NCBI GenBank assembly: GCA_016788065.1
Contig: JAEUTI010000089.1
Span: 28,707-92,706, forward strand
From: Bacteroidia bacterium
GTDB taxonomy: Bacteria > Bacteroidota > Bacteroidia > AKYH767-A > OLB10
Length of the DNA stretch: 64,000 bases
Direction: 5' to 3'
The position numbers and the translations under genes were made by a program. How positions within the stretch are numbered: position 1 is the first letter of the stretch; every line of letters begins with the position of its first letter. Positions 36,701-43,729 of the stretch are shown here, piece by piece. Below the pieces are notes generated by a model. It was given only the letters and a program-made list of their open reading frames with translations, had not been told where the DNA came from and did no database searches.

Positions 36701-37881
36701 TAACCGGCGATAAAATAATTATTGGCTCCATCGCATCTGATATCATTTACAGATGCATTATGAGTTGACAACAAAGTGTATGCAGACAACTGATTGAATA
36801 AACTATCATACCTTATCACAAATCCATCATTGTCATTTCCGGAAGCAGATAAAGGATTTCCGGATAAACTAAAATCAACTGTTCCGGAAAAACTACCTAC
36901 TATATAAAATTCTCCCAAACTATTAGTTACTGACGCATTTACTTCAATATTTTCCCCATTTGGATTTGGAATTGCAGCACCATTTAATATTTGACCATCC
37001 TGATTAAAACGAGCAAGAAATACCGTTTCAAAAGTTGGATTACCAAATTGCACCAGGGGTTTGGTAGGATTATTTCCAATTTCCAATAAATTAGAGAATT
37101 TCCCGGTAAGATAAATAGTTCCGGAGCTATCAACGGCCAGTTGTTGACCACTTTCAGATTTGCCGCTTCCAAAACCGAAGGCCCATAAGTTCGTCAATGC
37201 TGCATCGAACTTTGCCATGAAAATTCCACCTTGCGGTAATGCAATTATACCTGCAGATGTTGCAGGATCAAAATCAATAGTTCCTTCGCAGCTTCCGGTG
37301 ATTAAAATATTCATATTATCATCACGGATCATATGATTGATTTCATCATCGTCAGAATCACCATAGCCTATTGCCTGAATCAGACCGGCATTGTTATCGT
37401 ATGAAATAAGAAACATATCGATACCACCATTCGATTGCAACAATGATGTTGCTGTGCTAAAATCGCAATCCATCGCCTGCTGAAAATTTCCGGCAATTAT
37501 AAAATTGTCAGTGTTATCAACTTCAAACCCCGAAACACTTTCATCTAATCCGGAACCAAAATTGTTCGCAAAGATGAGTGCTCCAGCGGAAGTATATTTG
37601 GCAATAAAAACATCACTACCTCCATTTGAAGTAAGTAATGATTGTCCAGCGCCGGGATCCATATCTATTTGTCCCTCAAAAGTGCCGGCAACCAATATAT
37701 CACCAATCGTTGTTGTTCTAATAAAGTTCCCCTGATCACTTCCTCCTCCTCCATTTCCAAAAGTCGATTTCCATGCAAGCGGTAGTTGAGCAAACCCTTG
37801 GGATGCTGAAATCATCAAAAAGGAAATTCCAATTGCTATCAGACTCGATGATCTGATGTAACTTGCAAAGGGATTATTCAT
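33715..37881 (-). CDS. Giant T9SS-exported protein: 14 propeller-type repeats plus Ig-like domains
   Basis: The 1388-residue protein has a signal peptide (to about residue 32). From about residue 67 to 970 I count fourteen repeats of about 65 residues. Each starts G-x-F-x-G-x-(V/I)-D-(F/M/L)-(D/N)-P, goes on to S-x-G-G-x-D-x-F-(I/F)-A-(K/R)-Y and closes with a G-x-I-Y-(I/L)-(A/T)-G strand. This is the SBBP-type beta-propeller repeat; fourteen fits two seven-bladed propellers. One further beta domain and three Ig-like repeats (about 1050-1290) follow, then a type A sorting domain (ITVYPNPGSGNFTIKL ...). It is the first gene of the molybdopterin/FDH operon, and its promoter lies at 37911-37941. 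Role unknown. Confidence 0.87.
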   Translation of the reverse strand: MNNPFASYIRSSSLIAIGISFLMISASQGFAQLPLAWKSTFGNGGGGSDQGNFIRTTTIGDILVAGTFEGQIDMDPGAGQSLLTSNGGSDVFIAKYTSAGALIFANNFGSGLDESVSGFEVDNTDNFIIAGNFQQAMDCDFSTATSLLQSNGGIDMFLISYDNNAGLIQAIGYGDSDDDEINHMIRDDNMNILITGSCEGTIDFDPATSAGIIALPQGGIFMAKFDAALTNLWAFGFGSGKSESGQQLAVDSSGTIYLTGKFSNLLEIGNNPTKPLVQFGNPTFETVFLARFNQDGQILNGAAIPNPNGENIEVNASVTNSLGEFYIVGSFSGTVDFSLSGNPLSASGNDNDGFVIRYDSLFNQLSAYTLLSTHNASVNDIRCDGANNYFIAGYFCDDATFGKGSGSLTFNSVGPQDLFIASFNATDSLLFVNIAGGNGAIASGINLISANSGEIYLTGAFSNEIDFDPTPGSLLLSSPVKLSFFIAAYNSSGNIVNAFKAEESSAGGFDQATKVHVTPLNHTCVAGKFTGTIELNSQTGPIILTSSGGDEGVLFKYDDTGNLIHAFKIGGSGNDRINAIASDSSGNIYIAGAFSGTVDFNPGVGVTNLVAAGGEDMFFAKYDAAGSLVWARKAGGSGSDCATSLTIDGSNNLIVTGYFSNTVDMNPAAPINNLVSAGGTDFFIAAYTASGSYVSALRYGGSGHDSASDILFDATTGSFAISGKFTGSVNFNPGGSAVSLTSSGGVTGSDAFFARYNSSGSLIWVKQLGSATISATINTMQFIQGVTSELLIAGFAQSRNGADGNLDLDPGIGSDNMSVQGNDGKDAFVARFVFGNSGSTGNYIWSGRFQSYGDEEISALTANSTSDVWYATGNFSDEIDLNPDADTIATYSPQGASDIFIVAFTGSGNQFSFGESFGGIATDSGTDMAIDSNDRLRICGSFTGTADLAPGIFSSNSVSVAGSADGFIIALGDLCEAVDYAGSSQSITICQGKNYTITAVNGNYISFYDALTGGNLLSSGSQYTTPGLQNSTTFYIGDDICPLTPRTPVTINVDIIPPLIVTPSGPTTFCAGGNVQLVTNTGSSYMYQWRKYGNLISGATDSTYTASGTGTYKVTATSVFGCSRNSGNTFVVVNPLPPANITASGNTSFCVGDSVTLEANNASGYSYQWKKYSNDVVGATGLQYVAKTAGQFKVRITDSNGCSRNSNSILVSILPSPPASIIAGGPLSFCDGDSVLLRANSGAGITYQWRKGSSYIAGAISDEYYAKTTGNYKVTVTGSNGCTKNSNVLAVAVVCREPASTSIMELITVYPNPGSGNFTIKLNDVIHSDLEYVLFDQRGATIAKGVIFAGSDGNISLPHVNSGVYTLSVLDSVQIHNFRIVCIPDYLH

Positions 37882-37910
37882 TATTTATCGAAAATTGGTG
37901 TGATACCTTT

Positions 37911-37941
37911 CAAAGATAGTGAATCACAGCCCGTGGGGCAA
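37911..37941 (-). promoter_or_regulatory. Promoter of the propeller-moaD-fdh operon
   Basis: On the minus strand TTG (37941-37939) is followed after 20 bases by TATCTTTG (37918-37911), which matches the Bacteroidetes -33/-7 pattern at the preferred spacing. The start codon is 30 bases downstream. No other clear promoter was found further down the 17.5 kb unit. Confidence 0.65.
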
Positions 37942-38038
37942 CCCCTGGAAGTATATTACTTAACATTTTAGTGTGAATATGCCATATCAATTTAAATATC
38001 AGTATCTTACATGTGTAAACGGACATTTTCCAAAGAAA

Positions 38039-38070
38039 TTTGCGTACCTGATGTAATTTGTATAACTTTG
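38039..38070 (+). promoter_or_regulatory. Promoter of the M43 metalloprotease gene
   Basis: TTTG (38039-38042), a 20-base spacer and TAACTTTG (38063-38070) form a full consensus Bacteroidetes promoter, the best in the window. The ATG is 26 bases further. It faces away from the operon promoter at 37911-37941, about 100 bases apart. Confidence 0.78.
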
Positions 38071-38096
38071 ATTTCAAACTACTTAAAACCTAAAAC

Positions 38097-39368
38097 ATGA
38101 AACGCATAATTCTAATACTGGTAGCAATGAGTCTGTTATCAGTGCAAACAAAAGCGCAATATCACAGATGTGGTACCGATGCACACCAGGCGGCGCTTGA
38201 GCAAAATGATCCTTCTGTTAGGTTAAAACGACAGCAGTCGGAGCAGCAAATCAACAAAATTGTTGCTGATAATCCGAACTACAAAACAGGAATGATTGTG
38301 ACTATCCCGGTGGTATTTCACATTCTTTACACGAATGCCGCACAAAATATTTCTGATAATTACATTTTTGAACAATTGGATGTTTTGAATGATGATTTTG
38401 CCAGATTAAATGCTGATGCCGTAAATACAAGATCACAATTTCAACCTGTTGGTGCCAATACACAAATTCAGTTCTGCCTTGCACAAAGAACACCAACAGG
38501 GGCGGCAACTAATGGTATCGTAAGAGTTTCATATACCGGTACTTTTCCAAGCAACCCTCATACAGTTTCACCAGAATGGGATCATACCAGATACCTGAAT
38601 ATTTATGTTGGTGATATAGGTGGTGGACTACTTGGATATGCTAATTTTCCTCCCGGTTCAGTTGGTAACGATCATGTTGTTTTACTGTATTCTGCTGTTG
38701 GTGGTCCGAATTTACCGGGCTCAGCACTTCCTTACCACCTTGGTCGTACTGCAACACATGAAATTGGACATTACTTTAATTTGTATCACACATTTGAAAG
38801 TGGATGTGCAGGATTAACAGCAAACAACTGCGCCACTTCCGGGGACCGCATTTGCGATACTCCTCCGGTTGGTAACCCAACATTTGGTTGCCCAACTAAT
38901 AATCCAAATACCTGTACAGAAACCTCACCATTTCCGCCGCCATACACTTCCAATATGGTTGATATGTATGAAAACTATATGGATTACTCTGATGATGCCT
39001 GTATGAATATTTTTACACTGGGGCAATCTGCCAGAATGAATGCTGCAATTACCGGTCCTCGTTCTTTATTAATTACGTCTCTGGGATGTACTCCTGTTGG
39101 GATGAATGAACTGCTTGATGAAAATGCAGTTACAGTAATGCCAAACCCTTCTTCAGGAATGTATGAGTTAGCGTTGAATCTTCCATCAAAAACTAAAGTT
39201 GAAATGACTTTGACTGATGTCTCAGGAAAAGTAATTTTCAATGAGGTAATTGACTATCCTGTAACAACGAAACACTCCATAGACATTACAAATAAATCTA
39301 ATGGTATTTATCAGCTGCGAATTCAAACAGCCAATGGCTATCTGATGCGTCGACTTGTAAAATTATAA
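38097..39368 (+). CDS. Secreted M43 (pappalysin/cytophagalysin) zinc metalloprotease with T9SS sorting domain
   Basis: The 423-residue protein has a signal peptide (to TKAQ), a propeptide-like helix with KRQQSEQQINK, and a metzincin domain. The zinc site is HEIGHYFNLYH near residue 222, and the Met-turn is in ENYMDYSDDACMNIFT near 297. Cysteines in the DRICDTPPVG region are as in the M43B family. The last 75 residues (VTVMPNPSSGMYELAL ... SNGIYQLRIQT) are a type A sorting domain. It should digest proteins outside the cell, but the substrate is unknown. Confidence 0.92.
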   Translation: MKRIILILVAMSLLSVQTKAQYHRCGTDAHQAALEQNDPSVRLKRQQSEQQINKIVADNPNYKTGMIVTIPVVFHILYTNAAQNISDNYIFEQLDVLNDDFARLNADAVNTRSQFQPVGANTQIQFCLAQRTPTGAATNGIVRVSYTGTFPSNPHTVSPEWDHTRYLNIYVGDIGGGLLGYANFPPGSVGNDHVVLLYSAVGGPNLPGSALPYHLGRTATHEIGHYFNLYHTFESGCAGLTANNCATSGDRICDTPPVGNPTFGCPTNNPNTCTETSPFPPPYTSNMVDMYENYMDYSDDACMNIFTLGQSARMNAAITGPRSLLITSLGCTPVGMNELLDENAVTVMPNPSSGMYELALNLPSKTKVEMTLTDVSGKVIFNEVIDYPVTTKHSIDITNKSNGIYQLRIQTANGYLMRRLVKL

Positions 39369-39388
39369 TTTTGTAAAATTACTCAAAT

Positions 39389-39428
39389 AAAAAAGCGTCA
39401 TGAATTTTATTGTTCATGACGCTTTTTT
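39389..39428 (+). terminator. Strong terminator after the M43 gene
   Basis: AAAAAAGCGTCATGAA (39389-39404) pairs with TTCATGACGCTTTTTT (39413-39428) around an 8-base loop, ending in six T. Confidence 0.9.
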
Positions 39429-39565
39429 AGAATAAGACTTCAACCAAGGAACTAAAAATTATTTCTTTCAATAAATGAAGTTTCATTTCGATTTAAAAAC
39501 GCTCTACTTTTTTAATATCCGGAAAATCCTTAATTTTATGCCTTCGGAAAAATAATTCAAATCTT

Positions 39566-40471
39566 ATGGCTTCACCGCGACAAATCGTTTCCAACAGCCC
39601 GGCTATTGATCTGGTAGGAATCGACGAAAAGGTATCCAGGCTTACCAAAAGGAGCATTAAAAACGAATCTAAGGTCAGTGCATTGAAATTAGCCATCAGT
39701 ATGATGGATTTGACAACACTGGACGCTAAAGATACTCCCGGCAAGGTCAGGCAGTTGTGTGCCAAGGCAATTCGTCCACATGATACAATGGAAGGGATAC
39801 CATCAGCTGCAGCTGTTTGTGTTTACCCAAACATGGTTTCTATTGCAAAAAATGAACTGAAAGGAACAAAAATCAAAGTAGCAGCAGTAGCCACAGCCTT
39901 CCCAAGTGGTATGTCGACACGCGATGTAAAGCTTCGGGAGACCAAATTTGCCGTAGCAGAAGGAGCCGATGAAATTGATATGGTAATTTCACGAGGTCAT
40001 TTTTTAGCAGGTGATTACAATTTTGTATTTGATGAAATTGCAGCAGTTAAAGAAGCTTGTGGAGCAGCCCATTTAAAAGTTATTCTTGAAACAGGAGAAT
40101 TAAGTACGCTGGATAATGTCAGAAAAGCATCTGATCTGGCAATTATGGCCGGTGCTGATTTTATAAAAACTTCAACCGGAAAAGTACAACCAGCAGCAAC
40201 ACTACCAGTAACTCTGGTTATGCTTGAAGCTATTCGGGATTATTTTTATGAAACAGGAATTATGATTGGCATGAAACCTGCCGGAGGAATTGCAACAGCA
40301 AAACTTGCTATTCAATATCTGGTAATGGTTAAGGAAACGCTTGGGGAAGCATGGCTTAGTCCCGATTATTTCCGGTTTGGCGCAAGCTCACTGGCTAATG
40401 ACCTGCTGATGCAACTTCAAAAAATGGAAACTGGAGTTTATCAGTCACCTGATTATTTTTCAAAAGACTAA
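39566..40471 (+). CDS. deoC: Deoxyribose-phosphate aldolase
   Basis: DeoC cleaves 2-deoxyribose 5-phosphate to glyceraldehyde 3-phosphate and acetaldehyde during nucleoside breakdown. The Schiff-base lysine lies in AGADFIKTSTGK, the second lysine block is GMKPAGGI, and AVCVYPNMV and EIDMVISRGHFLAGDY are family blocks. The 301-residue length includes an N-terminal extension of about 60 residues relative to short bacterial forms. It stands alone, convergent with the LOG-family gene with 5 bases between. Confidence 0.95.
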   Translation: MASPRQIVSNSPAIDLVGIDEKVSRLTKRSIKNESKVSALKLAISMMDLTTLDAKDTPGKVRQLCAKAIRPHDTMEGIPSAAAVCVYPNMVSIAKNELKGTKIKVAAVATAFPSGMSTRDVKLRETKFAVAEGADEIDMVISRGHFLAGDYNFVFDEIAAVKEACGAAHLKVILETGELSTLDNVRKASDLAIMAGADFIKTSTGKVQPAATLPVTLVMLEAIRDYFYETGIMIGMKPAGGIATAKLAIQYLVMVKETLGEAWLSPDYFRFGASSLANDLLMQLQKMETGVYQSPDYFSKD

Positions 40472-40476
40472 ATTCC

Positions 40477-41262
40477 TTACGGAGCAGCCTTTCTGAACAC
40501 CGTTCTGATTAGTTTACTTTCAAATAACCAGGGAGATGGTTTGATAGGCTTTTTATTGAAGTTTTCACGCAAATATTTTTGAATGTGATCCATTCCTTCC
40601 TGAACATCATCGGTGAAAAGCACTAGCTTCATATCAGCTTCAGCTATAGTCCCGGCTACAATCATTTGAGCAAAAAACTCCCTCAATGGTTTATGGTATT
40701 CCGTTCCATAAACAACAATTGGAAAATTACGGATGGTACGTGTTTGAATTAATGTACATGTTTCGAATAACTCATCCATTGTACCGAAACCACCGGGCAT
40801 TACTACAAAACCATAGGAGTATTTCAACAATAACACTTTCCTGATAAAGAAATATCGAATCATTACCCAACGATGCATAAACGGATTGGCTTGTTGTTCA
40901 TGTGGTAACCAGATATTACATCCGACTGAAAAACCTCCATTTTCAAACGCGCCTTTATTTGCGGCTTCCATAATACCCGGACCACCTCCGGTCATTACAG
41001 TTCCTCCTATTTCAGCAATTGCTTTTCCGAATTCGTATGCCTTGTGATAATAACTGTGATCACTCTTAAAACGTGCAGAACCAAATACTGTAATACATGG
41101 TCCGACAAAGTGTAGTGCTCTTAATCCTTTCATGAATTGCAGAAAAACTCTAAAGGCAAACCGGAAATTATTCCAACGAGTTTGAGGCTCCTGTAAAAAC
41201 TGCGACTGATCTTTAGGACTCAGTTCATAGGCAGGATAAGTACCATTTGAATATTCTGACAT
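40477..41262 (-). CDS. LOG family protein (Rossmann-fold, TIGR00730 type)
   Basis: The 261-residue protein carries the LOG signature: TVMTGGGPGIMEAANKGAF and VVMPGGFGTMDELFETCTLIQ. Characterised relatives are nucleotide 5'-monophosphate phosphoribohydrolases acting on cytokinin or purine/pyrimidine nucleotides; PpnN is an example. The ATG at 41262 (MSEYSNG) is chosen; a longer frame to 41337 reads through the upstream terminator. It follows the tandem tonB genes but is separated from them by that terminator. Confidence 0.9.
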   Translation of the reverse strand: MSEYSNGTYPAYELSPKDQSQFLQEPQTRWNNFRFAFRVFLQFMKGLRALHFVGPCITVFGSARFKSDHSYYHKAYEFGKAIAEIGGTVMTGGGPGIMEAANKGAFENGGFSVGCNIWLPHEQQANPFMHRWVMIRYFFIRKVLLLKYSYGFVVMPGGFGTMDELFETCTLIQTRTIRNFPIVVYGTEYHKPLREFFAQMIVAGTIAEADMKLVLFTDDVQEGMDHIQKYLRENFNKKPIKPSPWLFESKLIRTVFRKAAP

Positions 41263-41310
41263 AACTAATATTTCACAGTAAAAGTACTTCAAATATGCTA
41301 AAATCGAAAA

Positions 41311-41352
41311 TAAAAAAAAACCATCCGAAGTCTGCAATACTCCGGATGGTTT
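41311..41352 (-). terminator. Terminator after the second tonB gene
   Basis: On the minus strand AACCATCCG (41351-41343) pairs with CGGATGGTT (41327-41319) and is followed by a run of about nine T. It isolates the LOG-family gene from tonB. Confidence 0.88.
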
Positions 41353-41376
41353 GAAAATCCCTAAATCAATTAACTA

Positions 41377-42072
41377 CTATTTTAATTTAAAATATATTGG
41401 CTGATTGAGTATTACACGAACCGGCCGGCCTCCTTGTTTTCCCGGCTTCCAGACAGGCATCAGATTTATAATCCTGAGTGCTTCTTCCTTGAGCCATTTA
41501 TTCGGATTACCCATACATTCAACATTGATAACCTTTCCCTTTTCATCCACTATAAAATTCACATAAACATTTTCCTGAATACCTTCTGCCCTGGCATTTT
41601 CAGGGTAACGAACGCTGCTTTGAATGAACTTAATTAGTGCTGCTTCACCACCTGGGAATTCCGGTTCAACTTCGGGCATACGCATTAATGGGATTTCTGC
41701 GGTGTCTTTTTCTTCTATTCTGGGAATATCTATAATAACAAGTCCTGAATCAGAAGGAAGATTGACAACCGGTTCACCATCGGGAATAATATGGATGTCT
41801 CCGGGTCCTGGTTGTGGTTGAGGCGGTGAATTTCTGTTGATTGGTACAGGTGGCGGAGGCATTAACTGTTCTTCTCTTCTGTAAGTGATTGGCATTTCTT
41901 CATACTCAATATCTGACCATTGATCATCATCAATTAGAATTTCTTCACGGGCTACGGGAGTTCGCCATTCAAAGGCTACAAATGTGATAAGTAATGAACA
42001 AGCCAATCCGATTCTTAAGAACAGACCGCGTTTTCTTTCAAGACTTCTGTGGGGTTTTTCGAAGGTGTCCAT
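41377..42072 (-). CDS. TonB-family energy transducer, second of two tandem copies
   Basis: The 231-residue protein has a short cytoplasmic start, one membrane helix at about 20-38, a proline-rich linker (MPPPPVPINRNSPPQPQPGPG near 90, partly) and a TonB C-terminal domain (about 150-231; FPGGEAALIKFIQSSVRYPENARAEGIQENVYVNF read in parts). Such proteins pass proton-motive force from ExbBD to TonB-dependent outer-membrane receptors. Its N-terminus and C-terminal domain parallel the neighbour at 42219-42887, which points to a tandem duplication. The linkers differ: this one has fewer consecutive prolines. A terminator lies between the two copies. Confidence 0.88.
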   Translation of the reverse strand: MDTFEKPHRSLERKRGLFLRIGLACSLLITFVAFEWRTPVAREEILIDDDQWSDIEYEEMPITYRREEQLMPPPPVPINRNSPPQPQPGPGDIHIIPDGEPVVNLPSDSGLVIIDIPRIEEKDTAEIPLMRMPEVEPEFPGGEAALIKFIQSSVRYPENARAEGIQENVYVNFIVDEKGKVINVECMGNPNKWLKEEALRIINLMPVWKPGKQGGRPVRVILNQPIYFKLK

Positions 42073-42164
42073 AATTGTATTTTTTAGTTGCTTGTGTTAG
42101 ATGCAGGAATTCGATAATTCCATATATCTCCAAAACATTGATGATTGCTTCAATATTGCAACAT

Positions 42165-42199
42165 AAAAAAACCCCGACCTTTAAAAAGGTCGGGGTTTT
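42165..42199 (-). terminator. Very strong terminator between the tandem tonB genes
   Basis: AAAACCCCGACCTTT and AAAGGTCGGGGTTTT form a nearly perfect 15-base-pair hairpin with a very short loop, followed on the minus strand by a run of T (42171-42165). Confidence 0.92.
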
Positions 42200-42218
42200 A
42201 CAATTATATGACTTTAGC

Positions 42219-42887
42219 TTACTTCAAAGTAAAGCGAATAGGCAGGTTATACTGAACTGATACTGATTTACCACGTTGCTTACCGGCTTTCCATTTTGGC
42301 ATCGCCATAACAACTCTTTTAGCTTCCTCATCACATCCGCCACCGATACCACGAAGGACTTTCACATCTTTCACAGAGCCATCGGGACCAACAACAAACG
42401 TTACGAATACTGTACCGGTAATATTGTTTTCTCGTGCGATTGCAGGGTATTTAATATTGTCGCTCAGATATTTTACGAGCTGCCCTTCACCACCGGGGAA
42501 AGAAGGCATTTCCTCTACAATAAGGAAGATTTCAGGCTCATCAATAACCTCTTCTTTTATGGGTTGAACTTCAACAACGGTTTCCTGGGTGACTTCAGTT
42601 TCCTGAATTTCGGCTTCGTTTTCGATCTTAACATCATCCTTCACCACATTGATCACCTGAGCAGGTGGTGGTGGTGGTGGTGGTGGCTTTTCTTCCTGCT
42701 TAGTAATAGGAATAATTTCTTCAGGAACATCTTCAACTTTTAATTGTCCCAGTTCATATTCAACTTTATCGTAGCTTTTCCACTCAAAAGCAACCAGGGT
42801 AACAGCTAATGATACCACTAATCCTATTTGCAGGAAGAGCCCTTTTTTCTTCTCAAGATCGGCTTCAGGAGACTTTTTAGGTTCCAT
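42219..42887 (-). CDS. TonB-family energy transducer, first of two tandem copies
   Basis: The 222-residue protein begins MEPKKSPEADLEKKKGLFLQIGL and has one membrane helix at about 18-36. A run of eight prolines near residue 72 starts the periplasmic linker, followed by a stretch rich in Glu and Val (about 95-125). The TonB C-terminal domain is at about 130-222 (MPSFPGGEGQLVKYLSDNIKYP, FVTFVVGPDGSVKDV read in parts). It lies 15 bases after vanZ and closes the sprA-gcvH-vanZ-tonB run seen across Bacteroidetes. Confidence 0.92.
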   Translation of the reverse strand: MEPKKSPEADLEKKKGLFLQIGLVVSLAVTLVAFEWKSYDKVEYELGQLKVEDVPEEIIPITKQEEKPPPPPPPPAQVINVVKDDVKIENEAEIQETEVTQETVVEVQPIKEEVIDEPEIFLIVEEMPSFPGGEGQLVKYLSDNIKYPAIARENNITGTVFVTFVVGPDGSVKDVKVLRGIGGGCDEEAKRVVMAMPKWKAGKQRGKSVSVQYNLPIRFTLK

Positions 42888-42902
42888 GGGTTTTATAATT
42901 AT

Positions 42903-43283
42903 TTAGCGAATATACTCAATAAAAATTATTCTAAACAAGATGATTCCAATAATTGCGCCTATAATATTGGAAATCAAATCCATCCAGTCGCCATACCGGT
43001 CAGGAGTAAGGAACTCCTGATAGAGCTCTATTAAACCACCATATATGGTACTGATAATGAAACTAATGCGCGCTGCATTATAACGTAAGGTCCAGTTGGC
43101 ATATTGTCTGATGCATGCTTTCATGATCTGAAAGGTTAATGCTCCATACATAGCTGCATGCACTAACTTATCAAACGAGAAGATACGCCACAGTGAAAAT
43201 TCCGGCAGTTCTGACGATGGTATAATACTGAGAAACAGTATGATAGCGGCCCAAGCAATGGGTGCCAGATAATATCGGAACAT
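42903..43283 (-). CDS. VanZ-like membrane protein
   Basis: The 126-residue protein has four hydrophobic segments and the VanZ landmarks: FLSIIPSSELP near residue 20, DKLVHAAMYGALTF near 40 and ELYQEFLTPDRYGDWMDLISNIIGAIIGI near 88-115 (read in parts). The VanZ family is named after a teicoplanin-resistance protein, but short homologues like this have no proven function. It sits 5 bases after gcvH and 15 before tonB, a conserved setting. Confidence 0.85.
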   Translation of the reverse strand: MFRYYLAPIAWAAIILFLSIIPSSELPEFSLWRIFSFDKLVHAAMYGALTFQIMKACIRQYANWTLRYNAARISFIISTIYGGLIELYQEFLTPDRYGDWMDLISNIIGAIIGIILFRIIFIEYIR

Positions 43284-43288
43284 GTGTG

Positions 43289-43669
43289 TTAAGCTCCTAT
43301 CTGTGAACGATAGGCATCAGCTGATAAAAGCGAATTTGCTTGTGCCGGATCCGACATTTTAACTTTTACCATCCAACCCTGACCATAAGGATCGGTATTA
43401 ACAAGTTCCGGTTGGGTATCAAGAGCCTTATTGAACTCGATGATTTCACCTGAAACAGGCATAAAAAGATCAGAAACGGTTTTCACGGCTTCTACAGTTC
43501 CAAATACCTGCTCATGTTCAATTGTTTCACCAACTGTTTCAATATCTACATAAACAATATCACCTAATTCGCTCTGTGCAAAATCGGTAATTCCAATAGT
43601 AGCGATGTCGCCCTGTACACTAACCCATTCATGGTCTTTGGTGTACTTTAATTCTTGTGGGAAATTCAT
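43289..43669 (-). CDS. gcvH: Glycine cleavage system H protein
   Basis: GcvH carries the lipoyl arm that shuttles the aminomethyl group between the P, T and L proteins. The lipoylated lysine is Lys63 in [10 protein letters not shown]. The 126-residue length and the [15 protein letters not shown] and [11 protein letters not shown] blocks are typical. The gene lies 60 bases after sprA and shares its direction; gcvP and gcvT are not in the window. The link to sprA looks like inherited gene order rather than a functional tie. Confidence 0.96.
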   Translation of the reverse strand: MNFPQELKYTKDHEWVSVQGDIATIGITDFAQSELGDIVYVDIETVGETIEHEQVFGTVEAVKTVSDLFMPVSGEIIEFNKALDTQPELVNTDPYGQGWMVKVKMSDPAQANSLLSADAYRSQIGA

Positions 43670-43729
43670 ATTTGTTGTTTTTATTAACCCCTTACATCTA
43701 ACTGGGGCTCAAATGTAATCGTTTCGGAA

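Noticed and set aside
34950..37700. Repeated DNA that might be a CRISPR or other array
   Set aside because: The periodicity is about 195 bases, codon-phased, and explained by protein repeats of about 65 residues; the units are not identical.
38755..38800. Asn in the M43 zinc motif (HEIGHYFNLYH) as an active-site defect
   Set aside because: All three zinc histidines and the glutamate are intact, and I recall other M43 enzymes with Asn at this place, so it is not evidence of loss.
41263..41337. N-terminal extension of the LOG-family protein
   Set aside because: The extra 25 codons read through the tonB terminator; the ATG at 41262 leads directly into the family sequence.
42276..42743. Plus-strand frame of 155 codons with a run of tryptophans
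   Set aside because: It is the antisense reading of the TonB polyproline stretch; CCA/CCN proline codons give TGG on the other strand.
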